Positions 47,962-58,143 of a stretch of 64,000 nucleotides of DNA are shown in pieces; the first letter of the stretch is position 1; every line of letters begins with the position of its first letter. The stretch lies in the IMG/VR virus record IMGVR_UViG_3300048583_000043, positions 1 through 64,000 of that record. One strand, given 5' to 3'. Source of the DNA: a virus. Below the pieces are notes generated by a model. That model did not search any database. It was not told where the DNA came from and worked only from the letters and a program-made list of their open reading frames with translations. The position numbers and the translations under genes were made by a program.

Positions 47962-50900
47962 ATGAATGACACCCTTCCATCAGCCTTTTCCAGTGTAGGG
48001 CTACACAATCCCATCTGGAGACCCCCTTCCTTCATCAACTACCCAGACAAGTTTTTGAGAGAAGATGGAGAATGGGCTGTCCCTCCGGGAACGGGGGGAG
48101 GAGGTGGCGGAGGGGTGTCAGATGGTGATAAAGGGGACATCATTGTCTCTGGTTCATCATCTATCTGGACTATTGACAACGGAGTTGTTACGCTGGCTAA
48201 AATGGCCAATGTATCATCTGGTGTCCTTCTTGGTAGAAACACAGCAGGTTCTGGTGTTGTAGAAGCTCTTGCCCCCGCTACGGTGAGGGGATTGCTTCTC
48301 CTAGGAACTGCTGCTCTTTCAGCCACTACAGATTTTGCCACAGCCGCTCAAGGGACATTGGCTTCTACAGCAATGCAGCCCGGGGCTTTTGGTCTTGGTG
48401 CCAATTACCCAGATTTGGATTCTGATAGCACCACCAACAGGACACAGTTTTTTAGAGCTTCAACAGGAACACGTCCTACAGCAGATAATTATCATACCAT
48501 CCATATGACCAAAGCGGCTCCTAACCAATCTGCTCAGATTATGATCAGGGATGGTGCTGTAACAGACAGACAAAGGCTCTTCTATCGTACTAGAAATGGT
48601 TCAGGGGTTTGGACACCCTTTGCTGAAGTTCAGCCTATCCAAAGTGGTTCTACAAGGGTAAATAGCGGATTGGTTACAGGGTTGGAGTTTTATGACACCA
48701 CCCTCAATCAACCTATTTGGCGTAATGCTGCTAACAATGCTTGGTTGACATTTGGTGATATTGTCACCACCACAATCAACACCACATCAATTAACGCCCT
48801 TTCTGATGTCATCATTACGTCAGCCACCAATGGTCAGGTTTTAAGTTATGATGGAACTAACTGGGTGAATGTCACTTTGGACACCAGTGTTCCAGATGGG
48901 GACAAGGGTGATGTAACAGTTAGTGGTACAGGCACTGTATGGACCATTGATAATGGTGTTGTGACATTGGCTAAAATGGCTAACGTTGCTACAGGAATTA
49001 TCTTAGGAAGAGCAACAGCAGGTACAGGGCAAGTAGAAGCCCTTTCTGCATCTTCAGCAAGAACTGTTTTAGGACTGGCAAACATTGCCACGTCTAGTAG
49101 TGCTTCAGATTTATCAACAGGCACCCTTCCATCATCTGTATTTGATGACACATCTCATGGGAGCAGGGCAGGCGGAATTCTTCATCCAGATGTTACTACA
49201 TCTGTGTCAGGGTTTATGTCACCTCTTGATAAAATCAAGCTGGACGGGGTATCCGCAGGAGCCACGGTTAACGCCAGTGACGCTGCTTTGCGTGATAGAG
49301 CAACGCACACAGGAACACAGAGTGTTTCAACAATTACAGGGTTAGCACCAATTGCCACCTCTGCAAGTGCCACGGATTTGTCTGTTGGCACTTTGCCCGC
49401 TGCTCGCTTTAGCGATGTTTCTCACGGAGCAAGAGTAGGTGGCACATTACATGCAGATGCTACAACAAGCGTCTCAGGTTTTATGTCGGGCGCTGACAAG
49501 ACAAAACTTAATGGTATTGCAACAGGGGCCACAGCAAATGCCACTGATGCTGCTCTTAGGGACAGGGCTACACACACTGGTACACAAGCTGTTGGAACCA
49601 TCACTGGTTTGGCCGCTGTAGCCACGTCAGCAAGTGCTTCTGATCTGACAGCAGGAACCTTGGCAGCAGCTAGGATGCCTGCACACACAGGGGACGTGAC
49701 ATCCGCTGTAGGGACAGTTGCTACCACCATTGCAACAGGTGTTGTATCTAATGCCAAACTTGCTACGGTTGCAACAGCTACAATTAAAGGCAGAGTGACA
49801 GCAGGTACAGGAGCCCCTGAGGATCTAACCCCTGCACAAGCCAAAACAGTTTTGGCTATTGCAGAAGCAGATGTGTCTGGTTTGACAGCATCCCTTGCAG
49901 GGAAAGCTAACACAACTCACACCCATGTTATTGCGGACGTAACAAGCCTTCAAACCTCATTGGATGCTAAGGCTCCTCTAGCCTCCCCCGTCCTTACAGG
50001 CACGCCGACAGCTCCTACAGCAGCTAATGGTACAAACACTACACAACTTGCCACCACAGCTTTTGTTCTTGGTACACGTCTTGATCAACTTGCTGTCCCA
50101 ACAGCTAATGTTTCACTTAATGCTCAAAAGATTACCAATCTTGCTGAACCAACTGCTCTAACTGATGCAGCAACAAAGAACTACGTAGATTCCCTTGCTA
50201 CGGGGTTGCAGGCAAAAACACCAGCAAGAGTTGCTACAACAGCAAATATTGCTACATTGTCAGGATTATTGACAGTTGATGGTGTAACTCTTGTAGCAAC
50301 AAACCGTGTTCTCGTAAAAGATCAGACAACACAAAGTCAAAATGGTATTTATGAAGCATCGGCGGGGGCTTGGACAAGGACTACAGATGGTGACACTTGG
50401 AACGAACTACGTTCTGCTTATGTCTTCATTACAGAAGGTACAGTTAACAGTCAAATTGGATTTGTGTCAAACATTCCAGCGGCTGGTACATTAGGCACTG
50501 ATCCTGTAACATTTGTTCAGTTTTCAAGCGCAAGTCAACCTATTGCTGGTAATGGTTTAACCAAAACCGGAAACACTTTTGACGTTGTTGCTAACTCAGG
50601 TATTACAGCCACTGCTGATGCTATTGCTCTAAATGGTCAAGCTCTCGCCTTGCACAACCTAGCTACAAACGGGGTTATTGCTCGGACGGCAGCAGGAACG
50701 TTGACAGCAAGATCGGTTGCTTCATCTGGTACAGGTGTTTCAGTTACAAACGGGGATGGTGTTGCTGGCAACCCAACTGTGACATTAACGGCTGCTCTTA
50801 GCACCGTAGGTGGTCTCACCCCTGCTGCTGATAGATTGCCCTATTACACAGGCGCAGGGACAGCGGCATTAGCGACATTTACAGCATTTGGTCGTAGCCT

Positions 50901-53760
50901 TGTTGATGATGCAACAAACACAGCAGCAAGGACAACTCTTGGGCTTGGCTCTCTTTCAACCTTAAGCACTATTGTAGATGCTAATATCACCGCTGCTACA
51001 ATTACAGATGCTAAATTGGCAAACGTTGCTACAGGTACAATCACTGGACGAGTTACAGCCGGGACGGGAAGTAGGGAAAACCTCACCCCCGCTCAGGTTA
51101 AAACTCTTCTAGCAATTAGTGTTGCGGATGTAGCCACGCTTCAAGCATCTTTAGATGCCAAAGCTGCTCTCTCTCATACACATGTTCAAAGTGAAATTAC
51201 AGGACTTGTAGCGGCTCTTGCTGCCAAGTCAGACACATCTCATGGTCACGCTGCGGCTACAGTTAGTGTTGATGGTTTCATGTCCAGTGTCGATAAGACA
51301 AAATTGGACACTGTGTCTACAGGAGCAACAGCTAATGCGACAGATGCAGATTTAAGAGATAGGGCCACACATACAGGAACTCAAAGTGTGGCCACTATCA
51401 CTGGGTTAGCAACAGTCGCCACTTCTGGTAGTGCAACAGATCTGACAACAGGCACATTACCCGCAGGTCGTCTACCTGCGCATACAGGGGATGTTACATC
51501 ACCACTGGGGAGTTCAGTTAATACAATTGCTGCGGATGCAGTGACAAACACTAAACTCGCTAACATGCCTTCTTTGACAATTAAGGGAAATAACACAGGT
51601 TCTGTGGGAGATCCGCTTGATTTGTCTGTAACACAAGTTAGAACGCTCCTTGGACTAGGTGCAGCAGCCCTTTTAAACACAGGGACATCTGCTGGTACAG
51701 TGGCCACAGGCGACCATACACATGCTCTTGCGACTGTCTCTTCAAGCGGTTTTATGTCTGCCACAGACAAAACCACTTTAAACACAGCATCTAGCGATGC
51801 TACTGAGGCTGTTGGTGTTACACGAAGGGTGTTTAATGATCTAAGTGGACTACTTGCTTCTACGACATCTTTTAGTGTCGGAACTTTAATTTTTGTTATC
51901 GCCCAAGAAGCTTCTTATGTTGTTATCACAGGCCCTGCTCTTACACGCCACCTTACAACGGCTGGGGGTGTAATCCTAGAGGTTCAACCAGGTGTTGGCA
52001 ACAGATACTACGCTTCCCATTTTGGTGCTGTAAAAGACGTTGCCTTGGACCAACAGCCTTCATTGGCTAAGATGGTCTCAGCAGTTAAGTTTAGTGTTGA
52101 TAACAATATTCCTGCATCAGGGGTTTTTGACGGCACTTACAGTCTTAACCAAACCCTCGCTCTTAACACTCGTGCTCATTGGTATTTTGAGAATTTCTTA
52201 AAAGCCATGGATACGTTCCCCCTCAATGATTATATGCTTAATATTCAAGCTTTGAATGGGGATTTGCACGAAGTTAAGTTGGCTTGTAATTACAGGGCTG
52301 CTGGTATTCTTCAAAGTTCTGGTCAAACTCTCATCCACAACCCAGTTATTGAACGGTATAAGGTTGTAGGAATTGACCTAAATGGTACAGCAGGTGATAC
52401 AAAGGTTATTCAACCTTTCATCACTCAAATTTTTAATTCTGATAGTGTTCTTTTTGAAGATGACGCCAGCTTTGATGGTATTGGTATCAGAATGTGGAGG
52501 GCCGATGATGAAGTTATCGGTGGTATCACTAGGTACACCGGAACTTGCATCCTTGTAAAATCCACAGGTAAAACCACTTGGATCTCTGGTCATCACCCCT
52601 ACAATGGGAGACCAAAACTTGTAGGAGAGCCTGCTAACCCACGTCTTAATGCAAAACTTATTGTCGTTGAGAATGGGGCTGCTGGTATTAATATTCAAGA
52701 CTGCTATCTTGACAATGGCCAATGTGAATTCTATTCCCCCCTAGTCTCTATGCGGAATTGTCGCTTCTTGGCAAACCCAGAAGCTGTCACTCTCCCAGGG
52801 GACGCTCTTCTCAGAATCTACCATAATGGTCAAAATGCTCCTTGGCAGTTTGATTATGATTGTAAGGTGATTGACAGAACAATGTATTCAGGTCTTCAAG
52901 ACATTGAATACATGTCTGGCTTCTCGGGAGTTTATGCAGGGTTTGTTGCAAACATCCCTGACGGCGCTGCTTTAATGGCAAATGGTGGGAAGTTTACCAT
53001 TTTCCATAGAGACTCCACTGAAAATGATTTTGAAACAGTTTATAAACCAGAGGGGTTTATACGTTACAATTATCGTATCGGGGCTGTAGCAAATAATTTT
53101 GCTTACATGGATTGGGGGCCTAATCAAACCACTTTTGCTAACGAGAATTTTCGTTTTAGGCCCAGAGCAGGGGTTACAGACACTGCTATTTATCTAGGAA
53201 GCACAGGTTCTAACGGGATTTCACACACAGGGACTGACATTACAGTGGCAAGTTCCTCTAATCTCTCGTTAGATGGAGATTTAGTCACCTTTAAAACATC
53301 TGGCGTTAGCCGGGTTGAAATTCCTACAGGAGGGTTGTCTTTCCGACCTGTTGCAAATAACGTAACTAACTTAGGTGCTGCTGGTTTTAGATGGAAAGAG
53401 GTTTTTTCTGTCAATGGTGTTATTAACACATCTGATGCTCGTTTAAAAAGAGATGTCAGAGATGTTAATGAGGTGGAAAAGATTGTCGCAAAGAGGATAA
53501 AAAAGGAACTCCTTAAAGCATACAAATTTAAAGATGATGACAAGATCCATTTTGGTATTCTTGCTCAAGAGCTTGCTCAAATTTTTGTAGAAGAAGGTCT
53601 TAATCCATTTGACTATTCAATGCTTGACTACCAAACATGGAAAGAAGAGCCTGCTGTTTATGACAGCGAAGGTAATTTAACACGAGAAAAAGTGGAAGCA
53701 GGAGATGCTTGGGGTGTCCGTTACACCGAACTCTTTGCTTTTATACTATCATCTGACTAG
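47962..53760 (+). CDS. Giant tail fibre/spike with C-terminal chaperone domain
   Basis: A 1932-aa receptor-binding fibre. The N-terminal third and middle hold long repeats (units with SGFMSxxDKTKLxG, ATANATDAALRDRATHTGTQ, ATSASASDL, and DVTSxxGxxxxTIA). Around 720-830 lies a domain with NYVDSLATGLQAKTPARV. A pectate-lyase-like region follows (about 1290-1560; HFGAVKDV, NSDSVLFEDD). The last 110 residues form an S74-type chaperone (INTSDARLKRDVRDVNE), which trimerises and is often self-cleaved before DARLKRDV. Confidence 0.85.
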   Translation: MNDTLPSAFSSVGLHNPIWRPPSFINYPDKFLREDGEWAVPPGTGGGGGGGVSDGDKGDIIVSGSSSIWTIDNGVVTLAKMANVSSGVLLGRNTAGSGVVEALAPATVRGLLLLGTAALSATTDFATAAQGTLASTAMQPGAFGLGANYPDLDSDSTTNRTQFFRASTGTRPTADNYHTIHMTKAAPNQSAQIMIRDGAVTDRQRLFYRTRNGSGVWTPFAEVQPIQSGSTRVNSGLVTGLEFYDTTLNQPIWRNAANNAWLTFGDIVTTTINTTSINALSDVIITSATNGQVLSYDGTNWVNVTLDTSVPDGDKGDVTVSGTGTVWTIDNGVVTLAKMANVATGIILGRATAGTGQVEALSASSARTVLGLANIATSSSASDLSTGTLPSSVFDDTSHGSRAGGILHPDVTTSVSGFMSPLDKIKLDGVSAGATVNASDAALRDRATHTGTQSVSTITGLAPIATSASATDLSVGTLPAARFSDVSHGARVGGTLHADATTSVSGFMSGADKTKLNGIATGATANATDAALRDRATHTGTQAVGTITGLAAVATSASASDLTAGTLAAARMPAHTGDVTSAVGTVATTIATGVVSNAKLATVATATIKGRVTAGTGAPEDLTPAQAKTVLAIAEADVSGLTASLAGKANTTHTHVIADVTSLQTSLDAKAPLASPVLTGTPTAPTAANGTNTTQLATTAFVLGTRLDQLAVPTANVSLNAQKITNLAEPTALTDAATKNYVDSLATGLQAKTPARVATTANIATLSGLLTVDGVTLVATNRVLVKDQTTQSQNGIYEASAGAWTRTTDGDTWNELRSAYVFITEGTVNSQIGFVSNIPAAGTLGTDPVTFVQFSSASQPIAGNGLTKTGNTFDVVANSGITATADAIALNGQALALHNLATNGVIARTAAGTLTARSVASSGTGVSVTNGDGVAGNPTVTLTAALSTVGGLTPAADRLPYYTGAGTAALATFTAFGRSLVDDATNTAARTTLGLGSLSTLSTIVDANITAATITDAKLANVATGTITGRVTAGTGSRENLTPAQVKTLLAISVADVATLQASLDAKAALSHTHVQSEITGLVAALAAKSDTSHGHAAATVSVDGFMSSVDKTKLDTVSTGATANATDADLRDRATHTGTQSVATITGLATVATSGSATDLTTGTLPAGRLPAHTGDVTSPLGSSVNTIAADAVTNTKLANMPSLTIKGNNTGSVGDPLDLSVTQVRTLLGLGAAALLNTGTSAGTVATGDHTHALATVSSSGFMSATDKTTLNTASSDATEAVGVTRRVFNDLSGLLASTTSFSVGTLIFVIAQEASYVVITGPALTRHLTTAGGVILEVQPGVGNRYYASHFGAVKDVALDQQPSLAKMVSAVKFSVDNNIPASGVFDGTYSLNQTLALNTRAHWYFENFLKAMDTFPLNDYMLNIQALNGDLHEVKLACNYRAAGILQSSGQTLIHNPVIERYKVVGIDLNGTAGDTKVIQPFITQIFNSDSVLFEDDASFDGIGIRMWRADDEVIGGITRYTGTCILVKSTGKTTWISGHHPYNGRPKLVGEPANPRLNAKLIVVENGAAGINIQDCYLDNGQCEFYSPLVSMRNCRFLANPEAVTLPGDALLRIYHNGQNAPWQFDYDCKVIDRTMYSGLQDIEYMSGFSGVYAGFVANIPDGAALMANGGKFTIFHRDSTENDFETVYKPEGFIRYNYRIGAVANNFAYMDWGPNQTTFANENFRFRPRAGVTDTAIYLGSTGSNGISHTGTDITVASSSNLSLDGDLVTFKTSGVSRVEIPTGGLSFRPVANNVTNLGAAGFRWKEVFSVNGVINTSDARLKRDVRDVNEVEKIVAKRIKKELLKAYKFKDDDKIHFGILAQELAQIFVEEGLNPFDYSMLDYQTWKEEPAVYDSEGNLTREKVEAGDAWGVRYTELFAFILSSD

Positions 53761-53782
53761 GGGGAGGATCTTTTCCTCCCCC
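53760..53782 (+). terminator. Hairpin terminator after the giant fibre gene
   Basis: GGGGGAGGA pairs with TCCTCCCCC across TCTTT; the following T-rich stretch is short. It lies directly after the fibre stop. Confidence 0.65.
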
Positions 53783-53801
53783 TCCTTATTAAGGAGACAA
53801 T

Positions 53802-54041
53802 ATGCCAGTGGCAAACATTTCCCCCGGTGCTTGGACGGCTCTTGTCACCACAGCAGCGGACACAGTTATTCAAAATCAAAGTCAGCGTGAAGTTTATATC
53901 ACTACGGAGGCTACAGGTGGTTTAGGTGCTAAAGATGGCACTTGGCTAAAGCCTTATGAAGAAGTGGTCATCTCTACTGGTAAAAACGTAGCGATTTACG
54001 CTCATCTTGGGACAGCACGTATTCACTATATGGATGCTTAA
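53802..54041 (+). CDS. Small beta-rich protein upstream of the tailspike
   Basis: A 79-aa protein (SPGAWTALVTTAADTVIQNQ, EVYITTEATGG) after TTAAGGAGACAAT. Small proteins of this type are common beside fibre genes. The next gene begins directly after its stop. No function recognised. Confidence 0.6.
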   Translation: MPVANISPGAWTALVTTAADTVIQNQSQREVYITTEATGGLGAKDGTWLKPYEEVVISTGKNVAIYAHLGTARIHYMDA

Positions 54042-56858
54042 ATGCCATTAACAAACAGGGCAAATGCCAAATTCAAGGGCCTCTCTGCCCTGTTTTCTAG
54101 CAGGGCGGGGGGTGGTGGGGGGCCGCCCGATGCACTGAGAACCATCGGCGCGCTTACCCGCGTTGGCGCGGGCGGCCGGGCCATCCCTGCGGCCAATGGC
54201 ACCTACGGCCCGTACACGGTCGCCAGCGGCATCATGACGCCGAACACGGCCCCTGTGACGCCCGGCACCTACAATGTGGGCGGCGTGACGATCACGGCTG
54301 AGGCGGATACCTATGATGTGGGCACGGGGCAGCTTGCGGCGGTCATCGCGCTTGGGTCTGCGGCGCTGGACGGGAAAACGATCAAGGTGCTGCCGGGCGC
54401 GGATGCCTGCGGGGCGGCGACGGGCAGTTCGGTCAGCCTTGGCACTGGGATCAGTCTCACCAATCCCCTGACGATCACCTCCCGCGACACGAGCAACCAA
54501 GGTTTTGTGCGGCGGTTTGTTCTGACGCATGGCGGGCAACTGATCCTGCGGCAGGTCAAGGTGCGGGATACCTTTGTGCTGGCGGCGGATACCTACGGGG
54601 CTACGCGGATCATCAACTTCGGGAATAACGCTGGCGGACGGTCGCGGCTTTGGCTGGACGAGTGCGAATGCTATTCCAACGACATCGGGACAATCAACAC
54701 GACGCTCCTGGCGTCGGGCACGAATGCGGCGACCGCATCAGGCACGTTGATCAGCTTCTCCAATTCGCCTGACCTTTCGAGCGTTCCGACTGATCGCAGC
54801 GCGACAATTCTGGTCGGCGGCTCACTGCGCACCATCGTCGGCGTGGATAACATCGCAAAAACCGTTACGGTCAGTAGTTCGATCACGGTGACCAGCGTCA
54901 GCTACACCATCGGCTTCACCCCGCAAATCCTGCGGATCACGGGCCAAGACGGCAGCATTACCAATCCCCCTGACCTGATGGTTACAAATTGCCACTTCCA
55001 TGATGTCGAAAAGGCGCTGACCGGCTTGCACAGGTCAGTTGACATTCAGGATACCCTGTTCGACACGGCCTATTCCGACCACACATCCTTCTCGGTCAAC
55101 GGGTCGGAGACCAAATTCGACATCATCAACAACGTCTTTGGGCGGGCATCCGGCCTAGGGGGCGATCCGCTCAATCCGCATGTGGACGACATGCAACTGA
55201 ATACCGGCCCGATGACAGTGGACAATACGGTGCCATACCGTTTCATCGGCAACGTATCGTGGTCCGGGCCAGATGGTCGGGCGCGGGACAAGCAATTCAT
55301 CTTTCTGGAAAACATCCCGTCCGGGCGGCGCGTTCTGGCGGAAATCGAACACAATATCACAATCACCAAGTCGGTGCATGGCGTGTCGGTCGAACGTCCA
55401 GCGGCGGGGACGGTCATTCGCGGGAACACCACGATCCGCGATGCTACCAGCGTGGACATCGTGGGGCTTGTGCCCGCAATCGCGACGATCAGCGGCACCT
55501 ACCCGACTGACGATCTTGCGGGTACGCTGGTCGAATACAACGTCAGCGGCTTCGTGGACAGGCTCAACGCAACCGAAGTCGGAAACTATGAGTTCGGATC
55601 GGCTTTGGCGAATAACGAGGCGGCGGACTATGCCGCTGTCTTTGCCGGGGCAGCGGCTGACTTCAACACCGACAACCTGACCACGGCGGCGCAGGTTCGC
55701 GCGGCTCTGACGCCCGACACGACGGCCCTGTGGCCCGTTGGCCGGGTGCGGCGCGGGGCGATGTCGGGCTACTATGACTACACGACAAAAGTTGAAGATG
55801 CGCCCTGGGATGAAGCCGGGTGGAGCGCCAGCAGGGCTTGGGGCAACGTCACCGGGGCCACGGTCAATACGCCGGTTGCCAGCAGCAAGATTCAGGTCAC
55901 AGGCGTCAGTGCGACCGGCACGGCGCTTGTCGTGTCGGGCGGGATCGCGCCGTCGATCACGATCTACGACACTGACGGCACCACGGTCATCGTCTCTGGC
56001 GTGCCGGATGCCTGTGCGCTGAACGGGCAGTGGGTCGAGGTGCGCGACACGGCTTCCGGCACCGGCCTGACGCTTTCAACGGTGACGATCCGCGCGGGGA
56101 CAACCACGGGCACATGGACGCATGAAACGGCGGCGGCGGCCTACTCGCCTGTTGCTGTCGAATTGGACGGCACAAATGACTGGATGGGGGTCGAAAGCGG
56201 CTTCACGTCAACGGGCGGGAAGCAAGCGCTGGTGGCGTTCAGCGTCTATGTGCCGACTGCATGGCCCTCTTCGGCGGCAACCGTGGTGCAGTTTGTGACC
56301 GCAGGCGGAAACATCCAACTCGCCGTCGAACTTACGTCGAGCGGACGCCTGCTGTGTAGCGCGAGGAACGCAACCAATACCGTGATCGGCGGCTTCACGG
56401 CCGCCGTCAGCAGCTTTGTTGCAGACACATGGTATACGATCCTCGTCGCCTTGGACACCAACACGGGCAAGGGCTGGCAGGTCTACAGCCGCCCGGCTGG
56501 CGGATCGTGGGGGGTTGTCGCCAGCAGTTCGGCAACCTTTACCGTTGACGGCATCATGGCGGCCTGCACCCGCTGCCGGGTCGGCGCGAGTAGTGCCGCA
56601 GGCGGCACCCGCCTGCCGAACAGCTATCTGGCGGATGTCTGGGCCACCATTGACGAAACGCTTGATCTGTCTGTCGGAGCCAACCGCGACAAGTTCCTGC
56701 CGCTGACCGACAAAGGCACAGGCGGCGGCATTCCGACCGGCACGGCCCCGCGCCTGTTCCTGTCCGGCCCGGTTGCGAGCTGGCACACCAACGACGGCAC
56801 GGGCGGCGGGCTGACGCTCTACGGCGCGCTTACCGCCGCGCCTAGCACGCCGACCTAA
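54042..56858 (+). CDS. Tailspike of foreign, GC-rich origin
   Basis: A 938-aa protein. The first ~20 codons look like the phage, then GC content jumps and stays high to the end (many GGC, GCG, CTG, CGG). The middle is parallel beta-helix-like (FLTHGGQLILRQVKV-type rungs; INNVFGRASGLGG; IEHNITITKSVHGVSVERP), typical of polysaccharide-binding or -cleaving spikes. The end (about 700-900) resembles a LamG/concanavalin fold (VELDGTNDWMGVESG, LPNSYLADVWATID). It looks like a swapped-in host-range module from a GC-rich alphaproteobacterial element. Confidence 0.78.
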   Translation: MPLTNRANAKFKGLSALFSSRAGGGGGPPDALRTIGALTRVGAGGRAIPAANGTYGPYTVASGIMTPNTAPVTPGTYNVGGVTITAEADTYDVGTGQLAAVIALGSAALDGKTIKVLPGADACGAATGSSVSLGTGISLTNPLTITSRDTSNQGFVRRFVLTHGGQLILRQVKVRDTFVLAADTYGATRIINFGNNAGGRSRLWLDECECYSNDIGTINTTLLASGTNAATASGTLISFSNSPDLSSVPTDRSATILVGGSLRTIVGVDNIAKTVTVSSSITVTSVSYTIGFTPQILRITGQDGSITNPPDLMVTNCHFHDVEKALTGLHRSVDIQDTLFDTAYSDHTSFSVNGSETKFDIINNVFGRASGLGGDPLNPHVDDMQLNTGPMTVDNTVPYRFIGNVSWSGPDGRARDKQFIFLENIPSGRRVLAEIEHNITITKSVHGVSVERPAAGTVIRGNTTIRDATSVDIVGLVPAIATISGTYPTDDLAGTLVEYNVSGFVDRLNATEVGNYEFGSALANNEAADYAAVFAGAAADFNTDNLTTAAQVRAALTPDTTALWPVGRVRRGAMSGYYDYTTKVEDAPWDEAGWSASRAWGNVTGATVNTPVASSKIQVTGVSATGTALVVSGGIAPSITIYDTDGTTVIVSGVPDACALNGQWVEVRDTASGTGLTLSTVTIRAGTTTGTWTHETAAAAYSPVAVELDGTNDWMGVESGFTSTGGKQALVAFSVYVPTAWPSSAATVVQFVTAGGNIQLAVELTSSGRLLCSARNATNTVIGGFTAAVSSFVADTWYTILVALDTNTGKGWQVYSRPAGGSWGVVASSSATFTVDGIMAACTRCRVGASSAAGGTRLPNSYLADVWATIDETLDLSVGANRDKFLPLTDKGTGGGIPTGTAPRLFLSGPVASWHTNDGTGGGLTLYGALTAAPSTPT

Positions 56859-56880
56859 GGCGCACCCGCCCCGATGATCA

Positions 56881-56988
56881 GCAGGAGGCAAAGCTGTAGT
56901 AGCTTTGTCTCCCCCTCTTAAATTAAAAGGAATCTCAATTGCTACATCAATTGGCCTTCGGGTAGTTGCAGTGGGTAGATGGTTCTAA
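56881..56988 (+). pseudogene. Remnant of a fibre C-terminus
   Basis: The frame reads AVVALSPPLKLKGIS and ends RVVAVGRWF before TAA. The end matches the terminus MIATGRWF of the fibre at 3,981-5,408 in style and base composition returns to the phage's own. It has no start and lies directly after the GC-rich tailspike, so it is probably what remains of a displaced fibre gene. Confidence 0.55.
56884..56912 (+). terminator. Hairpin after the tailspike gene
   Basis: GGAGGCAAAGCT pairs with AGCTTTGTCTCC (one mismatch) across GTAGT, followed by CCCTCTTAAATT. No strong U-run; weak terminator or scar structure. Confidence 0.45.
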
Positions 56989-57010
56989 TTAGCTTCACAA
57001 GGAAAATATT

Positions 57011-57373
57011 ATGGCTAAACGTTCTCTTACAAAACAACAGGAGCTTTTCTTAGAAGCCCTCTTTGGGGAGGCTGGTGGTGATTTGTATGCAGCAAAGCGT
57101 ATTGCAGGTTATTCCCCTAACTACTCTATGGCCGAAGTTATTAGCACTCTTAAAGATGAAATTGTCGAAAGAACTAAAACTTACTTGGCTCTTCATGCTC
57201 CTAAAGCCTCAATCAAATTGACAAAGGTGTTAGACACTCCTGAAAAACTAGGCAACGATAATATCCTTAAAGCTGCCAAAGAAATTCTTGACAGAGCAGG
57301 CGTAAATAAGTCTGAAACAGTGGAAATTGGTTCCGGGGGTATTTTCATCTTACCTGCTAAAAAGGCGGAATAA
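57011..57373 (+). CDS. terS: Terminase small subunit
   Basis: A 120-aa protein starting AKRSLTKQQELFLEALFGE, the typical TerS-like N-terminal helix-turn-helix (about 8-60) that binds packaging DNA, and a C-terminal helix. It is followed by an HNH gene and the large terminase, the common packaging order. It recognises phage DNA ends and passes them to the large subunit. Confidence 0.78.
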   Translation: MAKRSLTKQQELFLEALFGEAGGDLYAAKRIAGYSPNYSMAEVISTLKDEIVERTKTYLALHAPKASIKLTKVLDTPEKLGNDNILKAAKEILDRAGVNKSETVEIGSGGIFILPAKKAE

Positions 57374-57615
57374 TGTATAAGCGTGATCTTGCAAAAGAAT
57401 ATAGAGAGCACGGAGGCACCCCTGAACAGATTAAGAGGCGGTCTGCAAGAAACAAAGCAAGGCGGCAAGCTATCAAAGAAGGTCGTGTCAGAAAAGGGGA
57501 TGGAAAAGAAATTGACCACAAAAACTTTAACCCCCTTGATAACAGAAAATCTAATCTTCGTGTTATTAGTAAAAAAGCCAATAGAACAAAACAGCCCAAA
57601 AGAGGCAAAGGATGA
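57373..57615 (+). CDS. Small HNH-type endonuclease of the packaging region
   Basis: An 80-aa, very basic protein with the phrase EIDHKNFNPLDNRKSNLRVI (about 51-70), an HNH-like D-H...N...N pattern. It overlaps both neighbours by one to four bases. Small HNH proteins beside terminases often nick DNA to assist packaging; a homing role is also possible. Confidence 0.72.
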   Translation: MYKRDLAKEYREHGGTPEQIKRRSARNKARRQAIKEGRVRKGDGKEIDHKNFNPLDNRKSNLRVISKKANRTKQPKRGKG

Positions 57616-57995
57616 CTGAACAACTCTCTCTTTTCTTTGCAGAGGACTATTACACCCCTATTCCTCGTCTTTCTAAAACCATCCCCTTTGGTTATAAAGA
57701 AGACCCCAATGATCCTGACATGCTCCTACCAATTGAATATGAACTTCTTGTCCTTGAAAAAGCCAAAGAGTATTTAAAAAACTATTCATACCGTGTTGTA
57801 GCTAATTGGGTTACTGAGACTACAGGGCGTTATATTTCTCATGTGGGACTCAGAAAGAGGTTTTTAGATGAAAAGGCCAGAGCTAAAAAACTTGCCGCCC
57901 TTAGAACCTGGAATAGGCGTAACCAAGAAAGATTGGAAAAAATCCGCGCTTATGAGAGAACAAGGCTTGGGGCCAAAGACACCTCCTACAATTAA
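57612..57995 (+). CDS. HTH-like protein before the large terminase
   Basis: A 127-aa protein with an acidic N-terminal half and the helix-turn-helix-like phrase YRVVANWVTETTGRYISHVG (about 59-78), then an Arg/Lys-rich helix. Similar proteins lie before terminase genes in other podoviruses. It overlaps the terminase start. DNA binding is likely; role unknown. Confidence 0.62.
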   Translation: MTEQLSLFFAEDYYTPIPRLSKTIPFGYKEDPNDPDMLLPIEYELLVLEKAKEYLKNYSYRVVANWVTETTGRYISHVGLRKRFLDEKARAKKLAALRTWNRRNQERLEKIRAYERTRLGAKDTSYN

Positions 57996-58143
57996 AGATA
58001 TTATTGAAGAGGTTGAAAAGCAGGTGGTTGAAGAGGCTGTTGCTCAAGAAGAAAATGTAGTTTTCCGCCCCAACCCCGGCCCTCAGACAGAGTTTCTTGC
58101 GTCTCCTGAGAGAGAAGTGTTGTATGGCGGGGCTGCCGGAGGT
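57952..58143 (+). CDS. terL: Terminase large subunit, exon 1
   Basis: The N-terminal part of the packaging ATPase. It ends LYGGAAGG at 58,143, the first half of Walker A, and is interrupted by a group I intron. Unspliced translation stops at 58,182. The spliced product continues at 58,987 with GKSYAILA, restoring GGAAGGGKSY. I chose ATG at 57,952 because a longer start (57,868, with AGAGG upstream) overlaps the preceding gene by 128 bases; both are possible. Confidence 0.85.

Noticed and set aside
48900-51800. Repeats in the giant fibre as a CRISPR array
   Set aside because: The repeats are imperfect, of coding origin and in frame; no constant repeat with unique spacers is present.
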